Shown in pieces: positions 44,032 to 51,779 of a stretch of 64,000 bases of DNA (the stretch's first letter is position 1; each line of letters opens with the position of its first letter). The stretch lies in the NCBI GenBank assembly GCA_016786845.1, contig JAEUVB010000021.1:62001-126000 (forward strand), given 5' to 3'. The notes under the pieces were generated by a model. That model did not search any database. It saw only the letters and a program-made list of their open reading frames with translations, and was not told where the DNA came from. The stretch is from Chitinophagaceae bacterium (GTDB taxonomy: Bacteria; Bacteroidota; Bacteroidia; Chitinophagales; Chitinophagaceae). Made by a program: the position numbers and the translations under genes.

Positions 44032-45840
44032 ATGAAAATTTTACTCCATTATTTGTCCCGCTACAAAGGATTGGTTTTTCTTTCCTTTCTGCTGGCGGCC
44101 CTCAATACCGGCTTCTCCCTTTGCGATCCCATCCTCTTTGGTAAGTTGATCGATTATGTGAAATCCATTTTCGAAAAACATGCCGTCAAGGGCAGTGTCG
44201 ATGGTATAGAGAAAATCCTTCGTTATGATTTTTCCGAAAAGGAGTTTATCCTCCACCTCCTCATGATCATTGGCGGTATGGTGGGCGTGGCCATGCTGTC
44301 GCGGATTGCCAAAGCCTTTCAGGATTATACCGTCAATACCGTCATTCAGCGCTTCGGTGCCGATGTCTATACCGATGGACTCAAACGTGCACTGCAACTC
44401 CCTTATCAAAAGTTTGAAGATCAGCGCAGCGGGGAGACCCTGGCCGTGCTCGAAAAGGTGCGCATCGACAGCGAAAAGTTTATCTCCCTGTTTATCAATG
44501 TCCTCTTTGGTGTCATCGTGAGTGTGGTGTTTGTAATGGTTTATTCCATTTCAACTTACCCTAAGCTGGTGCTCATCTATATTATCGGGGCCATTTTATT
44601 GTCGTCGCTCATGAGTGTGCTGAGCAAGAAGATCAAAATCATCCAAAAGACCATTGTTCGCGAAACGACAGCCCTGGCCGGCGCCACCACGGAATCCTTG
44701 CGCAATATTGAGCTCATCCGCAGTCTGGGTCTCACCAACCAGGAGATCCGCCGTTTGAATATCACTACCCAGAAGATTCTGAAACTCGAATTGAAGAAAG
44801 TGAAAAGCATACGCGCCCTGAGCTTCGTACAGGGCACATTTGTCAACTTCTTACGCCAGTGCATTCTGTTTACCCTCATCTATCTGGCCTTTCATACCGT
44901 GCTGACCATGGGACAAATCATCACCCTCCAGTTCTTCTCCTTCTTCATCTTCGGGCCCTTGCAGGAATTGGGCAATATCATCTTAGCCTATCGCGAAGCG
45001 GAAACTTCCCTGAATAATTTTGAAAAACTGATGAATACCCCGGTCGAAGAAAAGCCGGCTCAACCCGTGAAGATCAACGGTATTGAAACCCTGCGTTTCG
45101 ATCAGGTGACCTTCAAACATCAAACCGCCCGTCAGAATGCCCTCACCGGCATCTCCTTCAGTGTGAAGCGTGGCGAAACCATAGCCTTTGTGGGTCCATC
45201 GGGCTCGGGCAAAACCACCTTGGTGAAACTCCTTGTGGGTCTTTATCGACCAGCCGAGGGTACCATCTTCTACAATGATGTTTCCTTCCGCGATCTGGAT
45301 ATCGAAGAATTCCGTCACCAAATCGGATTCGTGACCCAGGATACCCAGCTCTTTGCCGGCAGTATACGCGAGAATCTTTTGTTTGTGAACCCTTCTGCCA
45401 CCGAAGACGATATGCTGAAAGCCATGCAGAAAGCTTCTGCCGATAATCTCCTCACCCGGGCCGAAAACGGTCTGGATACCGTAATCGGTGAAGGCGGGAT
45501 GAAGATCAGCGGGGGCGAAAAGCAAAGACTGTCCATAGCCCGTGCCTTACTGCGTCATCCCAAGTTACTTGTGTTCGACGAAGCCACTTCGGCCCTGGAT
45601 TCACTCACCGAAGAAGCCATCACCAATACCGTGAAAGAAATTTCCGGTGAGCGTGAGCAAATCAATATCCTCATTGCCCATCGTCTTTCCACCATCATGC
45701 ATGCCGATCGCATCTATGTACTGGAAAAAGGCAAGATCGTGGAAACGGGAGCCCACCAAACCCTGGTCGATGAAAAAGGTTTGTACTATGCCATGTGGCG
45801 TCAGCAGATTGGCGAACGACAATTGGAGTTAACAGATTAA
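44032..45840 (+). CDS. ABC transporter, fused permease/ATPase (MsbA/exporter type)
   Basis: Half-transporter of 602 aa acting as a dimer in the inner membrane. Six hydrophobic helices occupy about residues 1-320. The ATPase domain has Walker A GPSGSGKTT at 388-396, Q-loop VTQDTQLFAGSIRENL, signature ISGGEKQRLSIARALL, Walker B LLVFDEATSALD and H-loop IAHRLSTI. Lipid or peptide export is typical for this type; substrate is not deducible. It precedes the DUF983 gene by 9 bp, so the two are co-transcribed. Coding sequence is more GC-rich than its neighbours. Confidence 0.94.
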   Translation: MKILLHYLSRYKGLVFLSFLLAALNTGFSLCDPILFGKLIDYVKSIFEKHAVKGSVDGIEKILRYDFSEKEFILHLLMIIGGMVGVAMLSRIAKAFQDYTVNTVIQRFGADVYTDGLKRALQLPYQKFEDQRSGETLAVLEKVRIDSEKFISLFINVLFGVIVSVVFVMVYSISTYPKLVLIYIIGAILLSSLMSVLSKKIKIIQKTIVRETTALAGATTESLRNIELIRSLGLTNQEIRRLNITTQKILKLELKKVKSIRALSFVQGTFVNFLRQCILFTLIYLAFHTVLTMGQIITLQFFSFFIFGPLQELGNIILAYREAETSLNNFEKLMNTPVEEKPAQPVKINGIETLRFDQVTFKHQTARQNALTGISFSVKRGETIAFVGPSGSGKTTLVKLLVGLYRPAEGTIFYNDVSFRDLDIEEFRHQIGFVTQDTQLFAGSIRENLLFVNPSATEDDMLKAMQKASADNLLTRAENGLDTVIGEGGMKISGGEKQRLSIARALLRHPKLLVFDEATSALDSLTEEAITNTVKEISGEREQINILIAHRLSTIMHADRIYVLEKGKIVETGAHQTLVDEKGLYYAMWRQQIGERQLELTD

Positions 45841-45849
45841 ATCAGATAT

Positions 45850-46266
45850 ATGCCCACCGATAAAAAACCCAACCGATTTCTCAGCATGGCTCGCATGAAA
45901 TGCCCCAACTGCCACAAAGGAAATATGTATACACACAAGAGCATTTTTCCGCTGGGCAAACTGCTGGACATGCCCGAAAACTGCCCCGTATGCGGACAGA
46001 AGTATGAAATTGAAGTTGGGTTTTGGTATGGTACCGGTTATGTCAGTTATGCCATCAGTGTCGGACTCATCTTCATCATTGCCGTTCTCTACGCCCTCAC
46101 GGTCGGCTTCTCCTGGCGCGACAATTCCATCTTCTACTTCATCGGGGTCATGGTGAGCGCCATCCTCATCCTTCAACCCTGGATCATGCGATACTCAAGG
46201 GTATTGTATTTATATGTGTTCGTGAAATACGGCGAGGGGCAGAAGATCAAAAGTAGTGAACGATGA
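45850..46266 (+). CDS. DUF983 membrane protein with zinc-ribbon cysteines
   Basis: Small protein of 138 aa. The N-terminus has two Cys pairs (MKCPNCHKGNMY and CPVCGQKYE) that should bind zinc, followed by the family phrase EVGFWYGTGYVSYAISVG and two membrane helices. DUF983 proteins have no agreed function. Second gene of the ABC exporter transcript. No terminator seen after it; repeats begin immediately downstream. Confidence 0.85.
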   Translation: MPTDKKPNRFLSMARMKCPNCHKGNMYTHKSIFPLGKLLDMPENCPVCGQKYEIEVGFWYGTGYVSYAISVGLIFIIAVLYALTVGFSWRDNSIFYFIGVMVSAILILQPWIMRYSRVLYLYVFVKYGEGQKIKSSER

Positions 46267-46292
46267 GTGCGGCAGACACTTCATTATAACCC

Positions 46293-46517
46293 GGGGCGAG
46301 CGTAGCTTCGACCTCATTCTGCTCATGCTCCCAATTTCACATTCGATCATCCCATCATCCGTTTCGGGAGCCCTGAATCCCTTCGGGCCAAGCATGCCCA
46401 AGACACCCGGCTGACTTTCCCTTTCCCTTTCCCTTTCTGTTTTCTTCCTCATTCCCCGGGGCGAGCGTAGCCTCGACCTCATTCCCATTCCCAGGGGCGA
46501 GCGTAGCCTCGACCTCC
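46293..46517 (+). repeat. GGCGAGCGTAGCCTCGACC repeat family, three local copies
   Basis: Copies at 46293-46319, 46458-46484 and 46494-46517, with a fourth at 60176-60201. The core CGAG....CTCG is an inverted repeat. A polypyrimidine tract rich in CTTTCC accompanies both loci. Confidence 0.75.
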
Positions 46518-46566
46518 CTGTGGCGAGCTAGCATGGACCAAGTGGGTCTGTTCAGGAATAGTAATG

Positions 46567-46600
46567 CTGAACCCGGATAAAACAGATCTGCGATCTGACA
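46567..46600 (+). repeat. REP-like element, CAGATCTGCGATCTG type
   Basis: 34 bp identical to 51627-51660. It contains CAGATC-TGC-GATCTG, a short palindrome, and starts CTGAACCCGGATAAAA. A decayed form of the neighbouring GGATTTGTAATCC palindrome precedes it. Confidence 0.75.
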
Positions 46601-46619
46601 CCGATCGTCTACTGTGTTA

Positions 46620-47075
46620 TTATTCGTTATTCAGTTTTAATATTTCTTTGATCATATGATCCGCTATCCGAAAATCTGTCTTCAATAGCTTCTCTATCAC
46701 GGGTTTCACACGGTCTATAATGGATAACTGCTTTGCTTTAACAATCACACCCAGCGCACCCGTCATTTTGAAGTTCAATTGTGTTGCAAGTTTTCGAGCT
46801 TTTAGATCGTCAAGCAAAAGCAAAACATCTTCAAACTCAGTAGCTAAAGCAATCGCACTTGCTTCACCACTATCCAATTGTGTATTAAGAAAGTCCTGAT
46901 ACTTTTTATTTGAAGCGGACTGAACTTTTATCCAATTTGGCAAATCTTCTCCAAATTCATTTGCGATCTCAGGTGTGGTCAGTAATTCGCCATATACCTT
47001 TTGGAGAATTATAAATTCATCAATCTTTCGAAATAGGATCAGTGTACTTGTATCAGATATTACAATTTTAGGCAT
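46620..47075 (-). CDS. DUF3368 PIN-like protein, probable toxin
   Basis: Protein of 151 aa starting MPKIVISDTSTLILFRKI, the acidic-first-strand start of PIN-like nucleases. Further acidic positions are DSGEASAIALATEFEDVLLLLDDLKARKLA, and TGALGVIVKAKQLSIIDRVKPVI is a DUF3368 landmark. PIN domains are metal-dependent RNases. I use the ATG at 47075; the upstream extension belongs to the antitoxin frame region. The start overlaps the UPF0175 gene by 8 bases, the usual pairing. Confidence 0.87.
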   Translation of the reverse strand: MPKIVISDTSTLILFRKIDEFIILQKVYGELLTTPEIANEFGEDLPNWIKVQSASNKKYQDFLNTQLDSGEASAIALATEFEDVLLLLDDLKARKLATQLNFKMTGALGVIVKAKQLSIIDRVKPVIEKLLKTDFRIADHMIKEILKLNNE

Positions 47076-47295
47076 TGGCAATATCGGATTGTAAATCGGA
47101 TATAGATGTACTAAATACAGACACACCATATTTTCCCAACATCTCAATAAATGCTCTTTTAGACAACCCTACCATCTCCGCGGCCTGCCCTGCTGAAAGC
47201 TTAGCTTCTTCATACAATTTTGCTGCAATGATCATTGACAATTCATAATCTCTTAAATCGACATTATCAGGGATATTTAATTGTATTGTTCTCAC
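47068..47295 (-). CDS. UPF0175 family small protein, probable antitoxin
   Basis: About 75 aa, starting at a GTG (47295): VRTIQLNIPDNVDLRDYELSMIIAAKLYEEAKLSAGQAAEMVGLSKRAFIEMLGKYGVSVF. The AGQAAEMVGLSKRAF segment is a helix-turn-helix-like motif of UPF0175. An in-frame ATG at 47466 would add 57 residues, but that stretch crosses a REP-like palindrome and a TACTTTTG promoter box (47311-47318), so it is rejected. Forms a coupled pair with the DUF3368 gene. Confidence 0.85.
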   Translation of the reverse strand: MRTIQLNIPDNVDLRDYELSMIIAAKLYEEAKLSAGQAAEMVGLSKRAFIEMLGKYGVSVFSTSISDLQSDIANA

Positions 47296-47310
47296 GGCAA
47301 GTTGTTTATA

Positions 47311-47318
47311 CAAAAGTA
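47311..47318 (-). promoter_or_regulatory. Promoter -7 box of the UPF0175-DUF3368 pair
   Basis: Minus-strand TACTTTTG, 15 bp before the GTG at 47295; decides the antitoxin start. Confidence 0.5.
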
Positions 47319-47353
47319 CTGTTTTTCTTACAATTGGGGGTAGGTATACCGTT

Positions 47354-47387
47354 CGCTGTTCAGGATTTGCAATCCCGAAGAGCGCGG
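47354..47387 (+). repeat. REP-like element
   Basis: CGCTGTTCAGGATTTGCAAT... with the palindrome GGATT-TGC-AATCC; related to 51606-51630 and, inverted, to 49275-49290 and 51741-51763. Confidence 0.7.
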
Positions 47388-47489
47388 AGGAAATTCTTGG
47401 GAACGGGAGCTCCCCTCCGGAGATTAAATTAATACCACCCGAAAGCCTCAGCATTCCATTTTGCATTTACCTTTACAGGAGAAACGCAC

Positions 47490-49151
47490 ATGAAACGCCT
47501 CATGAAATTAAGACTATTGTTGACCGCCTGCATGGTGTTGGGTTTGGGTATCCTGCAGGCACAGGACCTGAGTAAATGTAAAAAAACCTGCAAGAAAACG
47601 AAGATGGTCCCTTACGGACCCTTAATGGGCTTGCGTACCTTAACCCTGCCCGACTCACTCTATGTTCGTGTGGTGGAAGTGGTAAAAAACGGCGCCTCTC
47701 AAAAAAACGGCATCTTACTGGACGATACCCTCACGCATTTTAACGGGAAGGTCATTCCGAATATGAATTACTTTATCGCTGAAGTAGCCAAACTGCAACC
47801 CGGCGATACCATAACGGTCACGGCACTTCGGAGCGGCATCTCCACAACCTACAGGTTCCCCTTGGGGGCCGTGGGCACCAGAAAGGTCACCGAATTGGTT
47901 TGCTGTGAGGACCTGCCTTCGGAACCCGAAGCCGATCCCTGGGAGGAATTTGCACTGAATCCGGTGGAAGACCCGAAACCGGCGCGGGAAGCAGTGCGAA
48001 AAGTACAGAAGGAACGCAGACAAGAAGAGGATGATCAAACGGATCCGCTGGACGACCCCTTTGGTCAACCGGTAAAGGATGGGGAATCGGCCACGGATCG
48101 TGAACAGCAATCGAAACTGGAAAAGGAACAACAAGCACAATTAGAAAAGGAGCAGAAGGCCGAACGTGAAAGACAAGCGCAATTAGAAAAGGAAAGAAAA
48201 GCCAGAATTGAAAAAGAGCGGCAAGCGCAATTAGAAAAAGAGCGACAAGCCAAAATTGAAAAAGAACGGCTAGCACAATTAGAAAAAGAACGTCAAGCAC
48301 AATTGGAAAAGGAGCGACAAGCGCAATTGGAAAAAGAGCGACAAGCACAATTAGAAAAGGAGCGACAAGCACAATTGGAAAAAGAGCGACAAGCGCAATT
48401 AGAAAAAGAACGTCAAGCACAATTAGAAAAGGAGCGGCAAGCACAATTGGAAAAGGAACGGCAGGCACAATTGGAAAAAGAGCGACAAGCGCAATTGGAA
48501 AAGGAGCGACAAGCACAATTAGAAAAGGAGCGTCAAGCACAATTAGAAAAGGAACGGCAAGCACAATTAGAAAAAGAGCGACAAGCCAAAATTGAAAAGG
48601 AGCGCCAGGCGCAATTGGAAAAAGAGCGACAAGCGCAATTGGAAAAGGAGAGGCTGGCGCAATTAGAAAAAGAACGTCAAACCAAAATTATCAAAGAAAA
48701 GCTGGCGCAATTGGAAAAGGATAGAAAAGAGCAACTTGAAAAAGATCGGCTGGCGCAATTAGAAAAAGATCGGCAAGTGCAATTGGAAAAAGAACGACAA
48801 GCCAAAATTGAAAAGGAGCGCCAGGCGCAACTTGCGAAGGAGCAGGAGCGGGCCAAGCAGCCTGTCTTAGTGTCCGAACCTGAGGTGGATCTCAACAATA
48901 TCTTATTTGTGCTGAGTCCGAACCCTGCTGTGGATGAATTGCGTGTATACGCCCGTGAGGTCATCAAATTCCAGGTCAGAATGGATGTACAGGACTCAGA
49001 CGGCAAGGTGCTGATCACAGAAACCATCACCAAACCCAATGGCTATTTTGAAACCACCATCGATATCAGCAGTCTGCCCAATGGCGCCTACTTTCTGAAA
49101 ATTTATGTTGAAAATACCCAGTACCTGAAACGGTTTAGTAAGGAGAAGTAG
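47490..49151 (+). CDS. PDZ-like, long coiled-coil, T9SS-sorted protein
   Basis: Exported protein of 553 aa. A signal peptide (MKRLMKLRLLLTACMVLGLGILQAQ) is followed by a PDZ-like domain (about 45-135: VRVVEVVKNGASQKNGILLDD..., LQPGDTITVTALRSG), an acidic linker, about 30 copies of an eight-residue unit QAQLEKER (about 205-450) forming a highly charged helix or single alpha-helix, and a type A sorting domain (FVLSPNPAVDELRVYA). The DNA repeats are 24 bp and nearly identical, with KIEK and RLAQ variants at the ends. The helix could act as a rigid spacer holding the PDZ domain away from the surface. Function unknown. Confidence 0.85.
   Translation: MKRLMKLRLLLTACMVLGLGILQAQDLSKCKKTCKKTKMVPYGPLMGLRTLTLPDSLYVRVVEVVKNGASQKNGILLDDTLTHFNGKVIPNMNYFIAEVAKLQPGDTITVTALRSGISTTYRFPLGAVGTRKVTELVCCEDLPSEPEADPWEEFALNPVEDPKPAREAVRKVQKERRQEEDDQTDPLDDPFGQPVKDGESATDREQQSKLEKEQQAQLEKEQKAERERQAQLEKERKARIEKERQAQLEKERQAKIEKERLAQLEKERQAQLEKERQAQLEKERQAQLEKERQAQLEKERQAQLEKERQAQLEKERQAQLEKERQAQLEKERQAQLEKERQAQLEKERQAQLEKERQAQLEKERQAKIEKERQAQLEKERQAQLEKERLAQLEKERQTKIIKEKLAQLEKDRKEQLEKDRLAQLEKDRQVQLEKERQAKIEKERQAQLAKEQERAKQPVLVSEPEVDLNNILFVLSPNPAVDELRVYAREVIKFQVRMDVQDSDGKVLITETITKPNGYFETTIDISSLPNGAYFLKIYVENTQYLKRFSKEK
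48110..48850 (+). repeat. 24-bp coding minisatellite
   Basis: About 30 tandem 24-bp units around GACAAGCGCAATTGGAAAAG within the coiled-coil gene; most differences are synonymous third-position changes (AAG/AAA, CGA/CGT/CGG, GCA/GCG). Confidence 0.9.
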
Positions 49152-49236
49152 GGGTAGCTAATATTTCTCTTGGAATGGCGGGGTCAATTGCATCATGAAA
49201 GAAATCCACAGTTTGTTTAAAGTCGACGGCTAGTAG

Positions 49237-49290
49237 TGCAAGATTGCAAATCTTAATCATCGGGTATGTGATAGTAAATTGCGAACAGCG
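49237..49290 (+). repeat. REP-like element pair
   Basis: Contains AAGATT-GC-AAATCTT type palindrome and ends AAATTGCGAACAGCG. Nearly parallel to 51709-51763; its end is the reverse complement of the GCTGTTC...GGATTTGCAATCC type. Confidence 0.75.
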
Positions 49291-49295
49291 GGAAT

Positions 49296-51419
49296 TTAAT
49301 TTTCTTCTGGTGCAAAAATTGCAGATTTTGTAGATTTTGGTGTTACCATTACCGGCCAAAAGAATTCATGCTCTCCATTCCAATTGTTTTCTTTTAGACC
49401 TAGTTGATGCAATAAAATTAGTGATGGATTATTAATAGCAATTGATTGCGCCTCTGGCAAATCTTTATTTCCATCTTCCGGACTGTCCTGAAACGAGTAT
49501 CCTTTATTTTTTAACCTACCGACTTTTCTATTCCATTTCACTGCACATTTTATAATACCATTTTCAGATGTTTGTTTTGCAATAGCAAGAAATGATGTTA
49601 TATCCCACTTATAAGATAGATTTTGGGAATAGTCATAAGATTTATTACAGTAAAACATAATCTGAGTAAATTCAAACATAGAAAGTTCAATAATTTTATT
49701 TTGTCCTTTAGTGCATCCCTTATCTTCCAATATTTTAATTATTTCCTGATAACACTCTTCTGATGTTCTTTTATTTTTTATATCAAACCCTATAGGCAAA
49801 AATCTTTTATTTGATTTTATTGTTTGTGTGGAAGTAATTAAAATTTTCGAAAGATTACAAGGTTTTATAGCGCCTGTAGGATCATAGTTTACAAATATTA
49901 CTCCATCATTATTTTTCCCTTTTAAAAATGAGGATTTTAACTCTTGGTCAAACTCATACATTTTTTTCATTGCGATATATATTCGTGCCGTGGTATATAA
50001 CCTTGTAACTGCTAAATCTTCTAATTTTCTAGCACCATACATTCTTGAATGTTGCAAAACTGTATCCTGTTGAAAAGTTTTAGGATTTCTTCCGTAAAAA
50101 AAAGAGATCATATTTTCAATAGTTATTCCTCTATCAAGAACATCACCACCTATAAATATATTAAGTTTTGTATCTAGTCTTAATTGCCCTTTTCTATCTA
50201 AAAGATTAAGAACCTCATTTTCAGAATTCACCACAGTAATGGAAATATCTTCATCTAGTAGTATTCTGTTTAAGCTTGTATATATTTCATCTCTACTTGG
50301 AAGATAATATTCTGTCTTACAAATTGAAACGCTAAATTGTTCTATTGCAAAATCGATTTCTGTTTCAAATTTATTTGAATTATTTTTTAAAGCTTCTGTT
50401 ATCTCATTGATTAAGTCAAAAGTTAGTTCGCTCTGTAAATTCATTTGATCAATTTTTTTATCAATATGAATTAAACAACTAGATTTATACCTTTTATCCT
50501 GCGTTTCCTCTTGTATATTTCTAATTGTTCCGGCAATTAAATAGTTTATTAGTGATTGTTTAAAAACTATCAATGAAGCAAGTTCCGTACTATTAAGCCT
50601 CCCCTTGTTTTTATTTAGAATTTTAATTTCTTTTTCCGAAACTTCTTGAAACATATTACTTGATGGGCTATCTTCATTTTCACTTTCTTCGAAGTAGTAT
50701 TTTCCTCCAATATATTTTGAGTGCGTTGGAACAATTGAAGTTATTTCTGGCCTATTGGGGAAATATACATTTCCATTTATTGTTTGATTTTCGTTAGGTT
50801 GTAGATATAAACAATAAGGTGTGGCCGTGACTTGCAAAAATGAAAATTCATTTAAACGTTTTTTTAAATTATTCAACATTGACATAATTACATTTACAGT
50901 TACACCATCATCTTTGGTGCTGTCTTTTTTAAAGCCTACTGATGCGAAATCAGCCTCATCGTCAATTATTAATATTTTTTTATTATTAAGCTTTTCATAC
51001 TTTTCAAATAATTGTTCAAGTCTTAATAAGTTGTGTTTTTGCTTTTTAACTACAATTATTAGTTTATTATTTAAAACTTTGCCTGCAATTTTTAAAGGCA
51101 ATTTCATTATGTCATAAATAGTCAAATAACCATCATCTACGAATTCCTGAAAATCCAAATCCAGCCGTTTGTATGTTTGTTCTGTTAATGCTATTGTGCT
51201 TTTGGTTAAAACGATTGAAATATCATATCCATTGTCAAATGCATTCGCAATAATTCCTATAAATGTTCTTGTTTTACCACTTTGAATTTCACCAAATAAA
51301 AGCCCTGGTTTATTGATATTTCCTACAGACGTTTTAAGCAGTTTTACTGTATTTAATATACATTCTTCTTGTTCGTTATTATAGTCTTGTTGAGCTTTTA
51401 GCTTTTCGTAATAATTCAT
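49296..51419 (-). CDS. Z1-domain SF2 helicase-like ATPase, candidate defence protein
   Basis: ATPase of 707 aa with superfamily 2 landmarks: Walker A GEIQSGKT (43-50), DEAD-type Walker B IIDDEAD (151-157), motif III VTATPY (197-202), a motif V-like IGGDVLDRGITIENM (423-437) and a motif VI-like QDTVLQHSRMYGAR (451-464). The last two are hallmarks of the Z1 domain. Z1 proteins are known from predicted restriction-like operons with MORC-type ATPases and PD-(D/E)XK nucleases. Here none of those partners is directly beside it; it stands alone between REP-like elements, upstream of (and on the same strand as) a nuclease-NACHT gene, with 360 bp between. AT-rich compared with flanking genes. Confidence 0.85.
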   Translation of the reverse strand: MNYYEKLKAQQDYNNEQEECILNTVKLLKTSVGNINKPGLLFGEIQSGKTRTFIGIIANAFDNGYDISIVLTKSTIALTEQTYKRLDLDFQEFVDDGYLTIYDIMKLPLKIAGKVLNNKLIIVVKKQKHNLLRLEQLFEKYEKLNNKKILIIDDEADFASVGFKKDSTKDDGVTVNVIMSMLNNLKKRLNEFSFLQVTATPYCLYLQPNENQTINGNVYFPNRPEITSIVPTHSKYIGGKYYFEESENEDSPSSNMFQEVSEKEIKILNKNKGRLNSTELASLIVFKQSLINYLIAGTIRNIQEETQDKRYKSSCLIHIDKKIDQMNLQSELTFDLINEITEALKNNSNKFETEIDFAIEQFSVSICKTEYYLPSRDEIYTSLNRILLDEDISITVVNSENEVLNLLDRKGQLRLDTKLNIFIGGDVLDRGITIENMISFFYGRNPKTFQQDTVLQHSRMYGARKLEDLAVTRLYTTARIYIAMKKMYEFDQELKSSFLKGKNNDGVIFVNYDPTGAIKPCNLSKILITSTQTIKSNKRFLPIGFDIKNKRTSEECYQEIIKILEDKGCTKGQNKIIELSMFEFTQIMFYCNKSYDYSQNLSYKWDITSFLAIAKQTSENGIIKCAVKWNRKVGRLKNKGYSFQDSPEDGNKDLPEAQSIAINNPSLILLHQLGLKENNWNGEHEFFWPVMVTPKSTKSAIFAPEEN

Positions 51420-51605
51420 TTTAGCATTCGGGTTTACGGTTGATTATGGTTGATATCTATTTATCCTATAGCTAACGTAGTCTGTTAAAAAACTCCAATA
51501 AACTGACACAAATCTAACAAACAATAATCAACTTTAAAAGCCAAGCAATCCTCTTGTATTTATGCATCTCATTTCAGGAAAGAATAATGAATAAGCTGCG
51601 AACCT

Positions 51606-51660
51606 CGCTGTTCTGGATTTGTAATCCTGAACCCGGATAAAACAGATCTGCGATCTGACA
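51606..51660 (+). repeat. REP-like element
   Basis: CGCTGTTCTGGATTTGTAAT followed by CCTGAACCCGG and the CAGATCTGCGATCTG palindrome; its last 34 bases are identical to 46567-46600. Confidence 0.8.
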
Positions 51661-51708
51661 TCTCCATCTTCTATATAATGAGCTTGTTTGTTTCATTTGA
51701 TGTATAAT

Positions 51709-51763
51709 GTGCAAGATTGAAAATCTTGTTTATCTGGGGATGTGATTGCAAATCGCGAACAGC
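51709..51763 (+). repeat. REP-like element pair
   Basis: GTGCAAGATTGAAAATCTTG then GATTGCAAATCGCGAACAGC; parallels 49237-49290. Confidence 0.75.
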
Positions 51764-51779
51764 ATGGAATCCAATAATA

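Larger units (their letters stand above)
46267..46619. other. Gene-free mosaic of dispersed repeats
   Basis: 353 bp containing three copies of a GGCGAGCGTAGCCTCGACC-type repeat, a CCTTTC polypyrimidine tract (46425-46440), and a REP-like segment (46567-46600). No credible ORF. Confidence 0.7.
51420..51779. other. Gene-free spacer between Z1 and NACHT genes
   Basis: Holds a promoter-like TAGATTTG for the Z1 gene (minus strand, 51509-51516), and REP-like elements at 51606-51660 and 51709-51763. No ORF of note. Confidence 0.65.

Noticed and set aside
47296..47466. N-terminal extension of the UPF0175 protein
   Set aside because: It crosses a REP palindrome and the promoter box; family proteins begin near the GTG at 47295.
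47887..48564. Minus-strand ORF of 225 residues opposite the coiled-coil gene
   Set aside because: Hydrophobic repeat shadow of the 24-bp minisatellite; the plus strand has signal peptide, PDZ-like and sorting domains.
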